5,713 bases of DNA from Janthinobacterium lividum (GTDB lineage: Bacteria; Pseudomonadota; Gammaproteobacteria; Steroidobacterales; Steroidobacteraceae): positions 1 through 5,713 of the forward strand of contig CALPVO020000173.1 in assembly GCA_943327025.2 (NCBI GenBank), read 5' to 3'. Numbering within the stretch: the stretch's first letter is position 1; every line of letters starts with the position of its first letter. The notes below the pieces were generated by a model. The model saw only the letters and a list, made by a program, of their open reading frames with translations, made no database searches and was not told the DNA's origin. Below, in pieces: positions 1-5,713 of the stretch. Position numbers and translations under genes: made by a program.

Positions 1-666
1 GCCTATCTGCACGGCCGCGAACGTGCGCCGCAAGGCGCTGCTTGGGATGCAGCCGTAGCGGCTTGGCGCGCTTTGGCTACTGACGAAGGTGCGCGCTTCG
101 ACCGCGAAGTGCACATCGACGCCACCCAGATTCGCCCGATGGTCACCTACGGCACCCACCCCGGCATGAGCATCGCCATCGGCGACAACGTGCCAGTGCA
201 CGCGGGCGACTCGGTGTACGCCGCGTCGCTGGCCTACATGGGTTTGCAGCCCGGTCAAGCCATTACCGATGTGCCGGTCAACGTGGTATTCGTTGGCAGT
301 TGCACCAATGGTCGCCTGTCAGACCTCGAGGAAGTGGCTAGCGTCTTGCGGGGCCGCAAGGTCGCTGCCGGCGTCCACATGCTCATCGTGCCCGGTTCAC
401 AGCAAGTGAAGCGCGAGGCTGAAGCCCGTGGTCTGCACGAGGTGTTCGCCGCAGCCGGGGCCGAGTGGCGCGAGAGTGGTTGCTCCATGTGCCTCGGCAT
501 GAATGGCGATACAGTGGCCAAGGGCCAGTACTGCGTCAGCACTTCCAACCGCAATTTCGAAGGCCGCCAAGGCGTGGGGTCTCGCACCCTGCTCGCCTCC
601 CCGCTCACCGCTGCTGCCTCGGCCGTCACCGGCCGCGTCACCGACCCGCGTTCGTTGCTGGCCTGA
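1..666 (+). CDS. leuC: 3-isopropylmalate dehydratase large subunit LeuC (3' part, 5' end outside window)
   Basis: This is the large, iron-sulfur-bearing subunit of isopropylmalate isomerase, which converts 2-isopropylmalate to 3-isopropylmalate in cytoplasmic leucine biosynthesis together with LeuD. The frame is open from base 1, giving 221 residues up to TGA at 664-666. The family is about 466-470 residues, so roughly the first 246 are missing. The three [4Fe-4S] ligands are visible: the Cys in VGSCTNGR (residue 101 of the fragment) and the two in GCSMCLGMN (161 and 164). Their 60- and 3-residue spacing matches E. coli Cys347, Cys407 and Cys410. The family signature [12 protein letters not shown] follows, and the C-terminus looks normal. 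The TTG at 73 is internal and not a start. leuD begins 21 nt downstream, so the two are almost certainly co-transcribed. Nothing in the fragment suggests a broken gene. Confidence 0.97.
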   Translation, partial: AYLHGRERAPQGAAWDAAVAAWRALATDEGARFDREVHIDATQIRPMVTYGTHPGMSIAIGDNVPVHAGDSVYAASLAYMGLQPGQAITDVPVNVVFVGSCTNGRLSDLEEVASVLRGRKVAAGVHMLIVPGSQQVKREAEARGLHEVFAAAGAEWRESGCSMCLGMNGDTVAKGQYCVSTSNRNFEGRQGVGSRTLLASPLTAAASAVTGRVTDPRSLLA

Positions 667-687
667 GCCGGCACTACGGAGACCGAC

Positions 688-1287
688 ATGGACCCTATTC
701 GTATTCTGCGTTCGCGCACGGTGGTCATGGCCACCACCAACATCGACACGGACCAGATTATTCCGGCCCGGTTCCTCACCACCACCACCAAGGAAGGTCT
801 CGGTGCGCAGCTATTCGCGGACTGGCGCTATGACGCCAGCGGCACGCCGAAGCCCGATTTCATCCTGAACACGCCCGCCGCCCAGGGCTGCCAGGTGTTG
901 GTCGCTGGGCGCAACATCGGTTGTGGCTCCTCGCGCGAACATGCGCCTTGGGCGTTGGTGGATTTCGGTTTTCGCGCTGTCATCAGCACGGAAATCGCTG
1001 ACATTTTCCGCAACAACTCGCTGAAGAACGGTTTGCTGCCCGTCATCGTCGATGCCGCAACCCACGAATGGCTGCTGGCCAATCCGGGTGCCGAGGTAAC
1101 ACTCGATCTCGAGACGCGCGAACTGGGGCTGCCGGATGGTCGCAAGGTCACCTTCCCCGTTGAGGCCTTCGCGCGCTTCTGCCTGCTGAATGGCACCGAC
1201 GAAATGGGCTATCTGCTCGGTCAGAGCGAGGCCATTGCCGCCTACGAAGCTCTGCACGGCAAGCAACCCGCTGGAGCGACCGCATGA
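688..1287 (+). CDS. leuD: 3-isopropylmalate dehydratase small subunit LeuD
   Basis: This is the small (swivel-domain) subunit of isopropylmalate isomerase, partner of LeuC. It has 199 residues, against about 201 for E. coli LeuD, so it looks full length. Seen in the sequence: [13 protein letters not shown] near residues 18-30, the substrate-loop signature [13 protein letters not shown] at 78-90, [15 protein letters not shown] at 105-119, and the C-terminal EAIAAYEA found in enterobacterial LeuD. The ATG at 688 is supported by GGAGA at 678-682, 5 nt upstream, and by an N-terminus that lines up with the family. The 3' end overlaps leuB by 4 nt (ATGA, 1284-1287), which suggests translational coupling. 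A run of four ACC threonine codons (residues 31-34) is the only low-complexity patch. Confidence 0.97.
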   Translation: MDPIRILRSRTVVMATTNIDTDQIIPARFLTTTTKEGLGAQLFADWRYDASGTPKPDFILNTPAAQGCQVLVAGRNIGCGSSREHAPWALVDFGFRAVISTEIADIFRNNSLKNGLLPVIVDAATHEWLLANPGAEVTLDLETRELGLPDGRKVTFPVEAFARFCLLNGTDEMGYLLGQSEAIAAYEALHGKQPAGATA

Positions 1288-2342
1288 AGGCAGTCATCGC
1301 GGTACTCGCCGGTGATGGCATCGGACCGGAGATCATTGCCGAAGCAGTGAAGGTCCTTCGTGTGGTTGAGACGAAGTACGGACACGCGTTCGATATGCCC
1401 GAGGCCTTGTTTGGCGCCGTGGCCATCGACGCTACCGGCTCACCGCTGCCGCCCGAGACACTCGCGCTAGCGGAACGTGCTGACGCCATCCTGTTCGGCG
1501 CTGTCGGCGATCCGCGCTTCGCGGACCCGAATCTCAAGGTACGTCCCGAACAAGGCATTCTGGGGCTGCGCAAAGCGCTGGGCCTCTATGCGAACCTGCG
1601 TCCGGTGGCCATACACGAAGCCATTCTGGATGTTTCTCCGCTCAAGCCGGAGTACTTGAAGGGCGTCGACATCATGGTCGTGCGTGAACTTACCGGAGGC
1701 ATCTACTTCGGCGAGAAGACACGCACCGCCGACTCCGCCTCCGACCTGTGTACCTATAGCGTTCCGGAAATCGAGCGTGTCGTCCGCGCTGCAGCCCACC
1801 TAGCCCGTGGACGCCGTAAGAAGCTCACGTCAGTCGACAAAGCGAACGTCATGGAAACTTCGCGTCTGTGGCGTGCAGTGGCCACCCGCGTCATGGCCGA
1901 TGAGTTTCCGGACGTTGCGCTCGACCATATGTACATCGACGCCGCCGCCATGCATTTGCTGCGCCGTCCGTCGGACTTCGACGTCATCGTCACCGAGAAC
2001 CTCTTTGGGGACGTGCTGACGGACGAAGCCGCCATGCTGCCAGGCTCGCTAGGCTTGTTGCCTTCGGCTTCACTCGGCACAGGCACCAGGGGCATCTACG
2101 AACCCATTCACGGGTCTGCCCCCGACATCGCCGGCCAAGGCATTGCCAACCCCTACGCCACTATCCTCAGCGCGGCCATGCTGCTGCGGTTGTCTTTGGG
2201 CCTGGAGGCAGAAGCTGCTGCCGTCGAGACCGCGGTGGCTGGCGCCATCGCGGCGGGCATCCGCACCGCCGATATGCGCCCCGCCGGCAAGCCGGCCAGC
2301 ACCAGCGAAGCTGGGGCGGCAGTACTGGCGCGACTGGAGTAA
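1284..2342 (+). CDS. leuB: 3-isopropylmalate dehydrogenase LeuB
   Basis: This is the NAD-dependent oxidative decarboxylase that turns 3-isopropylmalate into 2-oxoisocaproate, the third step of leucine biosynthesis; it is cytoplasmic and a homodimer in known cases. It has 352 residues, within the family range (E. coli 363). The N-terminus GDGIGPEI is typical. By alignment with Thermus LeuB, the substrate residues Arg96, Arg106, Arg134, Tyr141 and Lys186 and the metal-binding Asp219, Asp243 and Asp247 are all present. The isocitrate/isopropylmalate dehydrogenase signature runs from NLFGD to GSLGL (239-258). The cofactor region [14 protein letters not shown] is at 277-290. Within the signature, [10 protein letters not shown] replaces the more usual SDEASM-T-GS, a mild variation. 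The start codon lies inside the end of leuD, with GGAG at 1273-1276 as ribosome binding site. It is the last gene of this leu operon; the next gene converges on it. Confidence 0.97.
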   Translation: MKAVIAVLAGDGIGPEIIAEAVKVLRVVETKYGHAFDMPEALFGAVAIDATGSPLPPETLALAERADAILFGAVGDPRFADPNLKVRPEQGILGLRKALGLYANLRPVAIHEAILDVSPLKPEYLKGVDIMVVRELTGGIYFGEKTRTADSASDLCTYSVPEIERVVRAAAHLARGRRKKLTSVDKANVMETSRLWRAVATRVMADEFPDVALDHMYIDAAAMHLLRRPSDFDVIVTENLFGDVLTDEAAMLPGSLGLLPSASLGTGTRGIYEPIHGSAPDIAGQGIANPYATILSAAMLLRLSLGLEAEAAAVETAVAGAIAAGIRTADMRPAGKPASTSEAGAAVLARLE

Positions 2343-2365
2343 CCGCCTACCGCGCCAAGCGATGA

Positions 2366-2393
2366 GGCCGAGCGTTATTTCGTTCGCTTGGCC
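2366..2393 (+). terminator. candidate terminator hairpin at the leuB / alkaline phosphatase convergent junction
   Basis: GGCCGAGCG (2366-2374) can pair with CGCTTGGCC (2385-2393), a 9-bp stem with one G-U pair around a 10-nt AT-rich loop. It starts 23 nt after the leuB stop. On the + strand it is followed by TTGTCCTT, a poor U-tract, so an efficient intrinsic terminator is uncertain. An overlapping alternative pairing exists, CCAAGCGA (2355-2362) with TCGCTTGG (2384-2391). The hairpin also covers the last codons of the convergent phosphatase gene. It is better oriented for leuB than for the - strand message. Confidence 0.35.
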
Positions 2394-4438
2394 TTGTCCT
2401 TGCCTGGCACTGGCACTGACACTGGCACTTTCGCCACTGAGGTAACCGGCGGTGCCGGGTCCACGCCCCGCAAGGTGGCACCAGCAATCTTGAAGAACAC
2501 GTCCGTGTTGTCCAGCACGCCGTGGAACAACTTTCCACCGAGGCCATCCGCCGTCAGCGGCACATCGGTCGCCGTGTGTGTTGCCACGGAATCGGGGACT
2601 TGCCCCAGAAAGAACAAGCCACCTTGCGAATCCCGTATATCAGGACGGTCTTGCCCCGGCGGCAAACCGAAGTTCGGCGCCGCCCCCGGCGATAGCGGTT
2701 CACCGCCCGGCAAAGGGCGCGCATTGGTCACCCAGTCTTCATAGCGGTCGGCGTTCGCGCCGTAGCCCACTAGCAATTTACCGTCAATCTCGGTGGTCTC
2801 CGGAAAACCGTCGGGCGCGATGCGGTAGCGAGGAAAACGCGCTTGCTCGTACGTGCCCACCACGCCATCACGCAGAAACGCCTCACCACCGCCTTTGGCA
2901 GCGCGCTTGGCCAGTTCTGCTGCGCTGACGCGTGACCCGCCAATGAGCGACACACCCGCCGTCTCATGGTCGGCAGTGACCACCACCAGCGTATCCGGGT
3001 GCTGTGCTGCGTAGGCACGAGCGACGGCAACGGCACGATCAAACTCGATGGTCTCGAGCAACCAGCGCTCCGAGTCCATCGCGTGGGCCTGCTTGTCGAT
3101 ACTCGCGCCTTCTACCAACAGCACAAAGCCCTTCGGCGCAGCGCGATCCAGTACCGCCAGCGCACTGCGCGTCATCTCGTCGAGCATCGGTTGGTCAGGC
3201 AGGCCATAGTCCGTCACCACGGTACTGGTTCCGCGACGCCCACCAATCTTGTCGAGGGCAACGTTCATATTGGAGTAGGCGAACAAACCGAGAACTTGGG
3301 TGGTGTCTGCCGGGAGCGCGGACAGTTCGGTAGCGTTCGACACATAGCGGAAGCCAGCCTTGGCGAAATCGGCAAGCAAGTCGCGCTCTGGATCGAACGC
3401 ACCCTCCGGCACTCCCCATGCCGCCGCATGAGCCGGCGACAGTTGCATGTCACGGTCGCGGGTGCGGCCCGATCCTGGCGTAGCGGCGGGCAAGAACCAA
3501 CGACGCCCGCCACCCATCAGCACGGCTAGGCCGGTACGTGAACTCTCGTCGAGAAACTGATCGACGATGCCCGTGCCGTAACGACGCTTTTCGGTGTGAA
3601 TGGCGGTCCCCGCCGGCGTTGCGTCCTCGACATCGGCCGTGGTCACCACACCCAGACGGAAACCTAACTTGCGATGCAGATAGGCGGTGAGGTATTCGAT
3701 GCGCGGATTATCAAAGGCATCATTGGTGTCATCCGGAAAAACACCCAAAGTTTCGTTGCGATGCTTATTACCGGTGAAATAAGAAGCCATTCCGGGCGCG
3801 CTGTCCGTAACGATGCCATCCAGCGAAGAGGTAGTGACGAAGGCGGTATACGGCATGTCCATGGCGAGATGGCCCCGCGACTTGCCTTGGTCCACGCCGC
3901 GCAACATGATGCGAGCGCCAGTGCGCTGCGCGCTGCCCAGGCCATCGCCGAGCATGAAGATAACCTTGCGCACCTTGGAGCCTGCGCCTTGCAGCGCCTG
4001 CACCCGGAACTCGCTGGCCGCACGAACGGTTTGCCCGTCGGATTGTGTCGCTTCCACCTCAAGCAAGTAGTCGCCGGCGGCTTCCGGAGCGGCAACGCCC
4101 CGCAAGGAGGCCACCGTCGTACCAGCCGGCAATTCCTTCCACAATCCGGTCGTGGCCGTCTCGGCTTTGCCGCCGACTACCGGCTTGCCATCAACCAAAA
4201 ACTGCACAGCGCCAATGGTCTGCCCCGCATCGGGCGCCAGCGTGGCCTGCAGATCGAAAAACTGCCCCGGCAGGAAACGCGCCAGCATGACGCCATCGCT
4301 ACCGGCTCGCTCGGCACCGCTAAAGAGGTACGAAGGCGGCGTAAGACGCACGACTTTGGGAGCCGCAGCCACCGGAAAAGTGACAACGCCCAGCAGCAGC
4401 AAGCCGAGAGTTTGGTTGAAGGCTTTACGGAAATTCAT
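2375..4438 (-). CDS. Exported PhoA-family alkaline phosphatase with extra N-terminal domain
   Basis: This is a predicted secreted or periplasmic metal-dependent phosphomonoesterase of 687 residues, well above the roughly 450-470 of E. coli PhoA. Residues 1-26 form a signal peptide ending in VAAA. Residues about 27-150 are a beta-rich, possibly Ig-like domain (for example GAVQFLVDGKPV). The catalytic domain follows. By alignment to E. coli PhoA: Asp165 (Asp51), the nucleophile Ser213 in TDSAPG (Ser102), Asp272 and Thr274 in DATPA (Asp153, Thr155), Arg285 (likely Arg166), Glu443, Asp448, Lys449 and His452 in EGASIDKQAH (Glu322, Asp327, Lys328, His331), Asp490 and His491 (Asp369, His370), and His621 in THTATD (His412). 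All zinc and magnesium ligands are therefore present. E. coli Asp330 is Ala451 here. About 88 extra residues lie between His491 and His621. There is no cysteine, and the tail is basic and repetitive. The ATG overlaps the stop of the upstream gene (ATGA), with GGAG at 4446-4449 as ribosome binding site. Activity is well supported; the natural substrate is not known. Confidence 0.93.
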   Translation of the reverse strand: MNFRKAFNQTLGLLLLGVVTFPVAAAPKVVRLTPPSYLFSGAERAGSDGVMLARFLPGQFFDLQATLAPDAGQTIGAVQFLVDGKPVVGGKAETATTGLWKELPAGTTVASLRGVAAPEAAGDYLLEVEATQSDGQTVRAASEFRVQALQGAGSKVRKVIFMLGDGLGSAQRTGARIMLRGVDQGKSRGHLAMDMPYTAFVTTSSLDGIVTDSAPGMASYFTGNKHRNETLGVFPDDTNDAFDNPRIEYLTAYLHRKLGFRLGVVTTADVEDATPAGTAIHTEKRRYGTGIVDQFLDESSRTGLAVLMGGGRRWFLPAATPGSGRTRDRDMQLSPAHAAAWGVPEGAFDPERDLLADFAKAGFRYVSNATELSALPADTTQVLGLFAYSNMNVALDKIGGRRGTSTVVTDYGLPDQPMLDEMTRSALAVLDRAAPKGFVLLVEGASIDKQAHAMDSERWLLETIEFDRAVAVARAYAAQHPDTLVVVTADHETAGVSLIGGSRVSAAELAKRAAKGGGEAFLRDGVVGTYEQARFPRYRIAPDGFPETTEIDGKLLVGYGANADRYEDWVTNARPLPGGEPLSPGAAPNFGLPPGQDRPDIRDSQGGLFFLGQVPDSVATHTATDVPLTADGLGGKLFHGVLDNTDVFFKIAGATLRGVDPAPPVTSVAKVPVSVPVPGKDKAKRTK
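2405..2428. repeat. hexanucleotide tandem repeat, four copies, in the 3' end of the phosphatase gene
   Basis: Four adjacent 6-nt units read TGGCAC, TGGCAC, TGACAC and TGGCAC on the + strand, one of them with a single change. On the coding (-) strand they give Val-Pro, Val-Ser, Val-Pro, Val-Pro (residues 671-678), just before the lysine-rich end GKDKAKRTK. The unit length is a multiple of three, so copy-number change would alter tail length without a frameshift. Confidence 0.8.
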
Positions 4439-4986
4439 TTCAGGACTCCAGGGACAGCAGCCCGCGTAGGCCAGTCCAGTTGCAAACGCACCAGCGAACG
4501 GCGCCCATCCGGCTCATCGCGGACACCTACAGCAAGTTCACCCTCGACCATGAGGATACCGGGAATGAACGGCACCACACGGCCCGCCAGAGGTTCTGGC
4601 AAGCGTACCGTTACGACAGTCGGGGGCAAATCATCGGCGGCCCCATCGGCTTGCTCCGCCAAGGTGACCGGCAGGGAAGACAGCAGGAAAGTTCCGGTCT
4701 GCGGAGCATCGCTCCGTACCATGTAACCGAACAACCGTACCCTCCGACCATCGAGCCTCAATAGAGCTTCGGTCGGTTCCAGGCCACGGGGGCCTGCGGG
4801 CGTATGGAAGAACTGCGCGAAGCGCAACGCTGAGGTACCTCGCGGCAGCGGTGAGGGTACCGGCGGCGCGCGTAAGTGCTCTACCAGCGGCAGGTCTGCA
4901 GCCGTCAGTGGTTTGACCGCTCCCTCATGGGCGCTCGCGAGGCCGTTAAAGCCAACTAACACCAGCAGCAACAAACGACAGCGCAT
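4435..4986 (-). CDS. Exported protein of unknown function, co-transcribed with alkaline phosphatase
   Basis: A 183-residue protein I cannot assign to a characterised family. Residues 1-19 are a clear signal peptide: short basic start MRCR, hydrophobic LLLLVLVGF, then ASA before His20, so export to the periplasm or beyond is likely. The mature part is rich in Pro and Arg, has no cysteine and no further membrane segment. Its most structured-looking stretches are 54-91 (LRFAQFF...PRGLEP...LDGRRVRLFGYMVR) and 123-154 (VVTVRLP...PGILMVEGELAVG). They alternate like beta strands and recall small OB-fold-like periplasmic proteins such as the DUF3299 type; that resemblance is tentative. The start at 4986 is chosen because it gives a proper signal peptide and follows a good promoter. 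An in-frame ATG at 5061 would add 25 non-signal-like residues and overlap metB. There is no convincing Shine-Dalgarno sequence. The 4-nt overlap with the phosphatase gene suggests a linked role. Confidence 0.82.
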   Translation of the reverse strand: MRCRLLLLVLVGFNGLASAHEGAVKPLTAADLPLVEHLRAPPVPSPLPRGTSALRFAQFFHTPAGPRGLEPTEALLRLDGRRVRLFGYMVRSDAPQTGTFLLSSLPVTLAEQADGAADDLPPTVVTVRLPEPLAGRVVPFIPGILMVEGELAVGVRDEPDGRRSLVRLQLDWPTRAAVPGVLK

Positions 4987-4992
4987 GAGCCG

Positions 4993-4998
4993 AGTATA
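4993..4998 (-). promoter_or_regulatory. -10 element TATACT of the unknown-protein / phosphatase promoter
   Basis: On the - strand the hexamer TATACT matches the sigma-70 consensus TATAAT at 5 of 6 positions. No recognisable -35 hexamer lies 15-19 nt upstream; the Pho-box repeats sit there instead, as expected for a PhoB-activated promoter. Counting the hexamer as -12 to -7 puts +1 at 4986, the A of the ATG. Confidence 0.6.
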
Positions 4999-5009
4999 CC
5001 GCCCGGCCC

Positions 5010-5027
5010 ATGGCAGTTTCCGGACAG
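5010..5027 (-). promoter_or_regulatory. putative Pho box (PhoB binding site)
   Basis: On the - strand the site reads CTGTCCG, GAAA, CTGCCAT: two direct repeats of 7 nt separated by 4 nt. Against the CTGTCAT repeat of E. coli Pho boxes the matches are 5 of 7 and 6 of 7, and the spacer is A-rich as usual. It lies 11 nt upstream of the TATACT -10 element; in E. coli phoA the gap is about 10 nt. Position, orientation and the alkaline phosphatase gene downstream all agree with PhoB control under phosphate limitation. The GC-rich background lowers the chance of a coincidental A-rich spacer but does not exclude one. Confidence 0.6.
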
Positions 5028-5041
5028 GCGCGCCGCTGTCC
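5022..5041 (-). terminator. small hairpin directly after metB stop, possible weak terminator
   Basis: On the - strand GGACAG (5041-5036) can pair with CTGTCC (5027-5022), a 6-bp stem around an 8-nt GC-rich loop, beginning right after the metB TGA (5044-5042). There is no U-tract, as GGAAAC follows, so a normal intrinsic terminator is doubtful. Its downstream arm is also part of the distal Pho-box repeat, so the symmetry may be partly incidental. Confidence 0.25.
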
Positions 5042-5713
5042 TCAGCGCTGCGTGCGCGCAAGCCCGGCGGTCAGGTCGGCCAAAAGGTCATCGGCAGTCT
5101 CGATGCCCACCGAAAGACGCAGCAGCGAGTCCGTGATGCCAGCCCGTTCGCGAGCAGCCGGATCCATCGCCGCATGGGTCATCGTCGCGGGGTGTGCCAC
5201 CAGGCTTTCCACGCCGCCGAGTGACTCCGCCAAGGAGAAGCACTCGAGCCCGTCAAGGAATGAGCGTACGGCCGCCTCCCCATCGTTCAGTTCAAAGCTG
5301 AGCATGGCGCCAAAGCCGCGCTGCTGCCTGGCGGCGAGCGCGTGGCCCGGATGCGAGGCGAGTCCCGGGTAATGCACGGCGGCCACGGCAGGATGCCCCT
5401 GCAATGCCTCGGCGATGACGCGGGCATTCGCCTCGTGCAAGCGCAGTCGGGCGTGCAAGGTACGCATGCCACGCAAAGTCAGGAAGCTGTCGAAGGCGCT
5501 CCCCGTCAAGCCGAGCGCATTCGCCCACCAGGCGAGTTCGTCATGCACCGCTTTGTCGCGCGCCACCACCGCGCCGCCCACGACGTCGCTGTGGCCGTTC
5601 AGGTACTTCGTGGTGCTGTGGATGACGATATCGCAACCCAGCGACAGTGGTTGTTGCCACGCAGGGGACAGGAAAGTGTTGTCCGCGCAAACCAAGGCAC
5701 CGGCGGCATGCCC
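5042..5713 (-). CDS. metB: Cystathionine gamma-synthase MetB (C-terminal part, 5' end outside window)
   Basis: A PLP-dependent enzyme of methionine biosynthesis that joins an activated homoserine (O-succinyl or O-acetyl ester) with cysteine to give cystathionine; cytoplasmic. The frame is open to the window edge and gives 223 residues to TGA at 5044-5042; with a family length near 390-400, roughly 160-170 N-terminal residues are missing. Seen: ADNTFLSP with the Asp (fragment residue 11) that contacts the PLP ring nitrogen, and the PLP lysine at residue 36 in HSTTKYLNGHSDVVGG, with the same 25-residue spacing as in E. coli MetB. Further on are AWWANALGLTGSAFDS, AARQQRGFGAMLSFEL, AESLGGVESLVAHPATMTHA and the C-terminal LLRLSVGIE. 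The AARQQ and AWWAN stretches resemble E. coli MetB more than cystathionine gamma-lyases, but synthase, lyase and sulfhydrylase are hard to separate by sequence alone. The TTG at 5695 is internal and not a start. Confidence 0.9.
   Translation of the reverse strand, partial: GHAAGALVCADNTFLSPAWQQPLSLGCDIVIHSTTKYLNGHSDVVGGAVVARDKAVHDELAWWANALGLTGSAFDSFLTLRGMRTLHARLRLHEANARVIAEALQGHPAVAAVHYPGLASHPGHALAARQQRGFGAMLSFELNDGEAAVRSFLDGLECFSLAESLGGVESLVAHPATMTHAAMDPAARERAGITDSLLRLSVGIETADDLLADLTAGLARTQR

Noticed and set aside
73..75. TTG at 73 as the start of a short leuC
   Set aside because: The frame is open to base 1, and the preceding residues ([12 protein letters not shown]) match the LeuC family, so the gene simply begins outside the window.
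750..790. CACC-rich run in leuD as a microsatellite
   Set aside because: It encodes conserved LeuD N-terminal residues and a short threonine run; copy number is low and interrupted, and coding explains it.
255..791. - strand open frame of 178 codons antisense to leuC/leuD
   Set aside because: It lies wholly over strongly conserved leuC and leuD coding sequence and resembles no known protein.
2966..3529. + strand open frame of 187 codons inside the phosphatase gene
   Set aside because: Composition is typical of an antisense shadow, with no family signature and no ribosome binding site that would justify it.
3674..4726. Long + strand open frame (350 codons) antisense to the phosphatase
   Set aside because: It runs across the phosphatase gene and into the unknown-protein gene, and shows no recognisable domain. 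The - strand frame carries a complete PhoA active site, so this is a GC-rich shadow.
5027..5034. GGCGCGCC palindrome as a regulatory operator
   Set aside because: It is an 8-nt GC-only palindrome inside the hairpin loop region, expected by chance in GC-rich DNA, with no second copy or known regulator pointing to it.
4987..5061. Upstream ATG at 5061 as start of the unknown exported protein (208 residues)
   Set aside because: It would add 25 charged residues ahead of the signal peptide, overlap metB by 20 nt and start upstream of the predicted promoter. The ATG at 4986 gives a normal signal peptide.

Overview
This 5.7 kb window is a dense, GC-rich (about 60% by eye) stretch of bacterial chromosome with short intergenic gaps. 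Gene content and protein similarity point to a gammaproteobacterium. A Xanthomonadales-type organism is my best guess, from the leuC-leuD-leuB order and a MetB very close to the enterobacterial form, but this is inference and not a placement. I see no mobile elements, RNA genes or CRISPR arrays.

Left part, + strand (1-2342): the end of a leucine biosynthesis operon, holding leuC (3' part only), leuD and leuB. LeuC and LeuD form isopropylmalate isomerase, and LeuB is 3-isopropylmalate dehydrogenase. leuC and leuD are 21 nt apart, and leuD and leuB overlap by 4 nt (ATGA). Key catalytic residues are intact in all three as far as they are present. leuB ends 32 nt from the end of a convergent gene, with a weak candidate terminator hairpin at the junction.

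Middle, - strand (2375-4986): a two-gene unit, read right to left. First comes a 183-residue exported protein of unknown function. It overlaps by 4 nt a 687-residue exported PhoA-family alkaline phosphatase with an extra N-terminal beta-rich domain, a large insertion before its last metal-binding histidine, and a basic repeat-encoded tail. The mature forms of both proteins contain no cysteine. The 55-nt gap in front of the pair (4987-5041) holds a good match to a PhoB-type promoter: two 7-nt Pho-box repeats (CTGTCCG and CTGCCAT, 4 nt apart), then 11 nt, then a TATACT -10 element. This layout is nearly that of E. coli phoA. It predicts induction of the pair by phosphate starvation, and it places the transcription start on or next to the ATG, so the message may be leaderless.

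Right edge, - strand (5042-5713): the C-terminal 223 residues of cystathionine gamma-synthase (MetB), cut by the window end. A small hairpin just after its stop codon overlaps the distal Pho-box repeat.

The leu and met genes are ordinary housekeeping genes. The part worth a second look is the predicted Pho-controlled pair of unknown protein and multidomain alkaline phosphatase.
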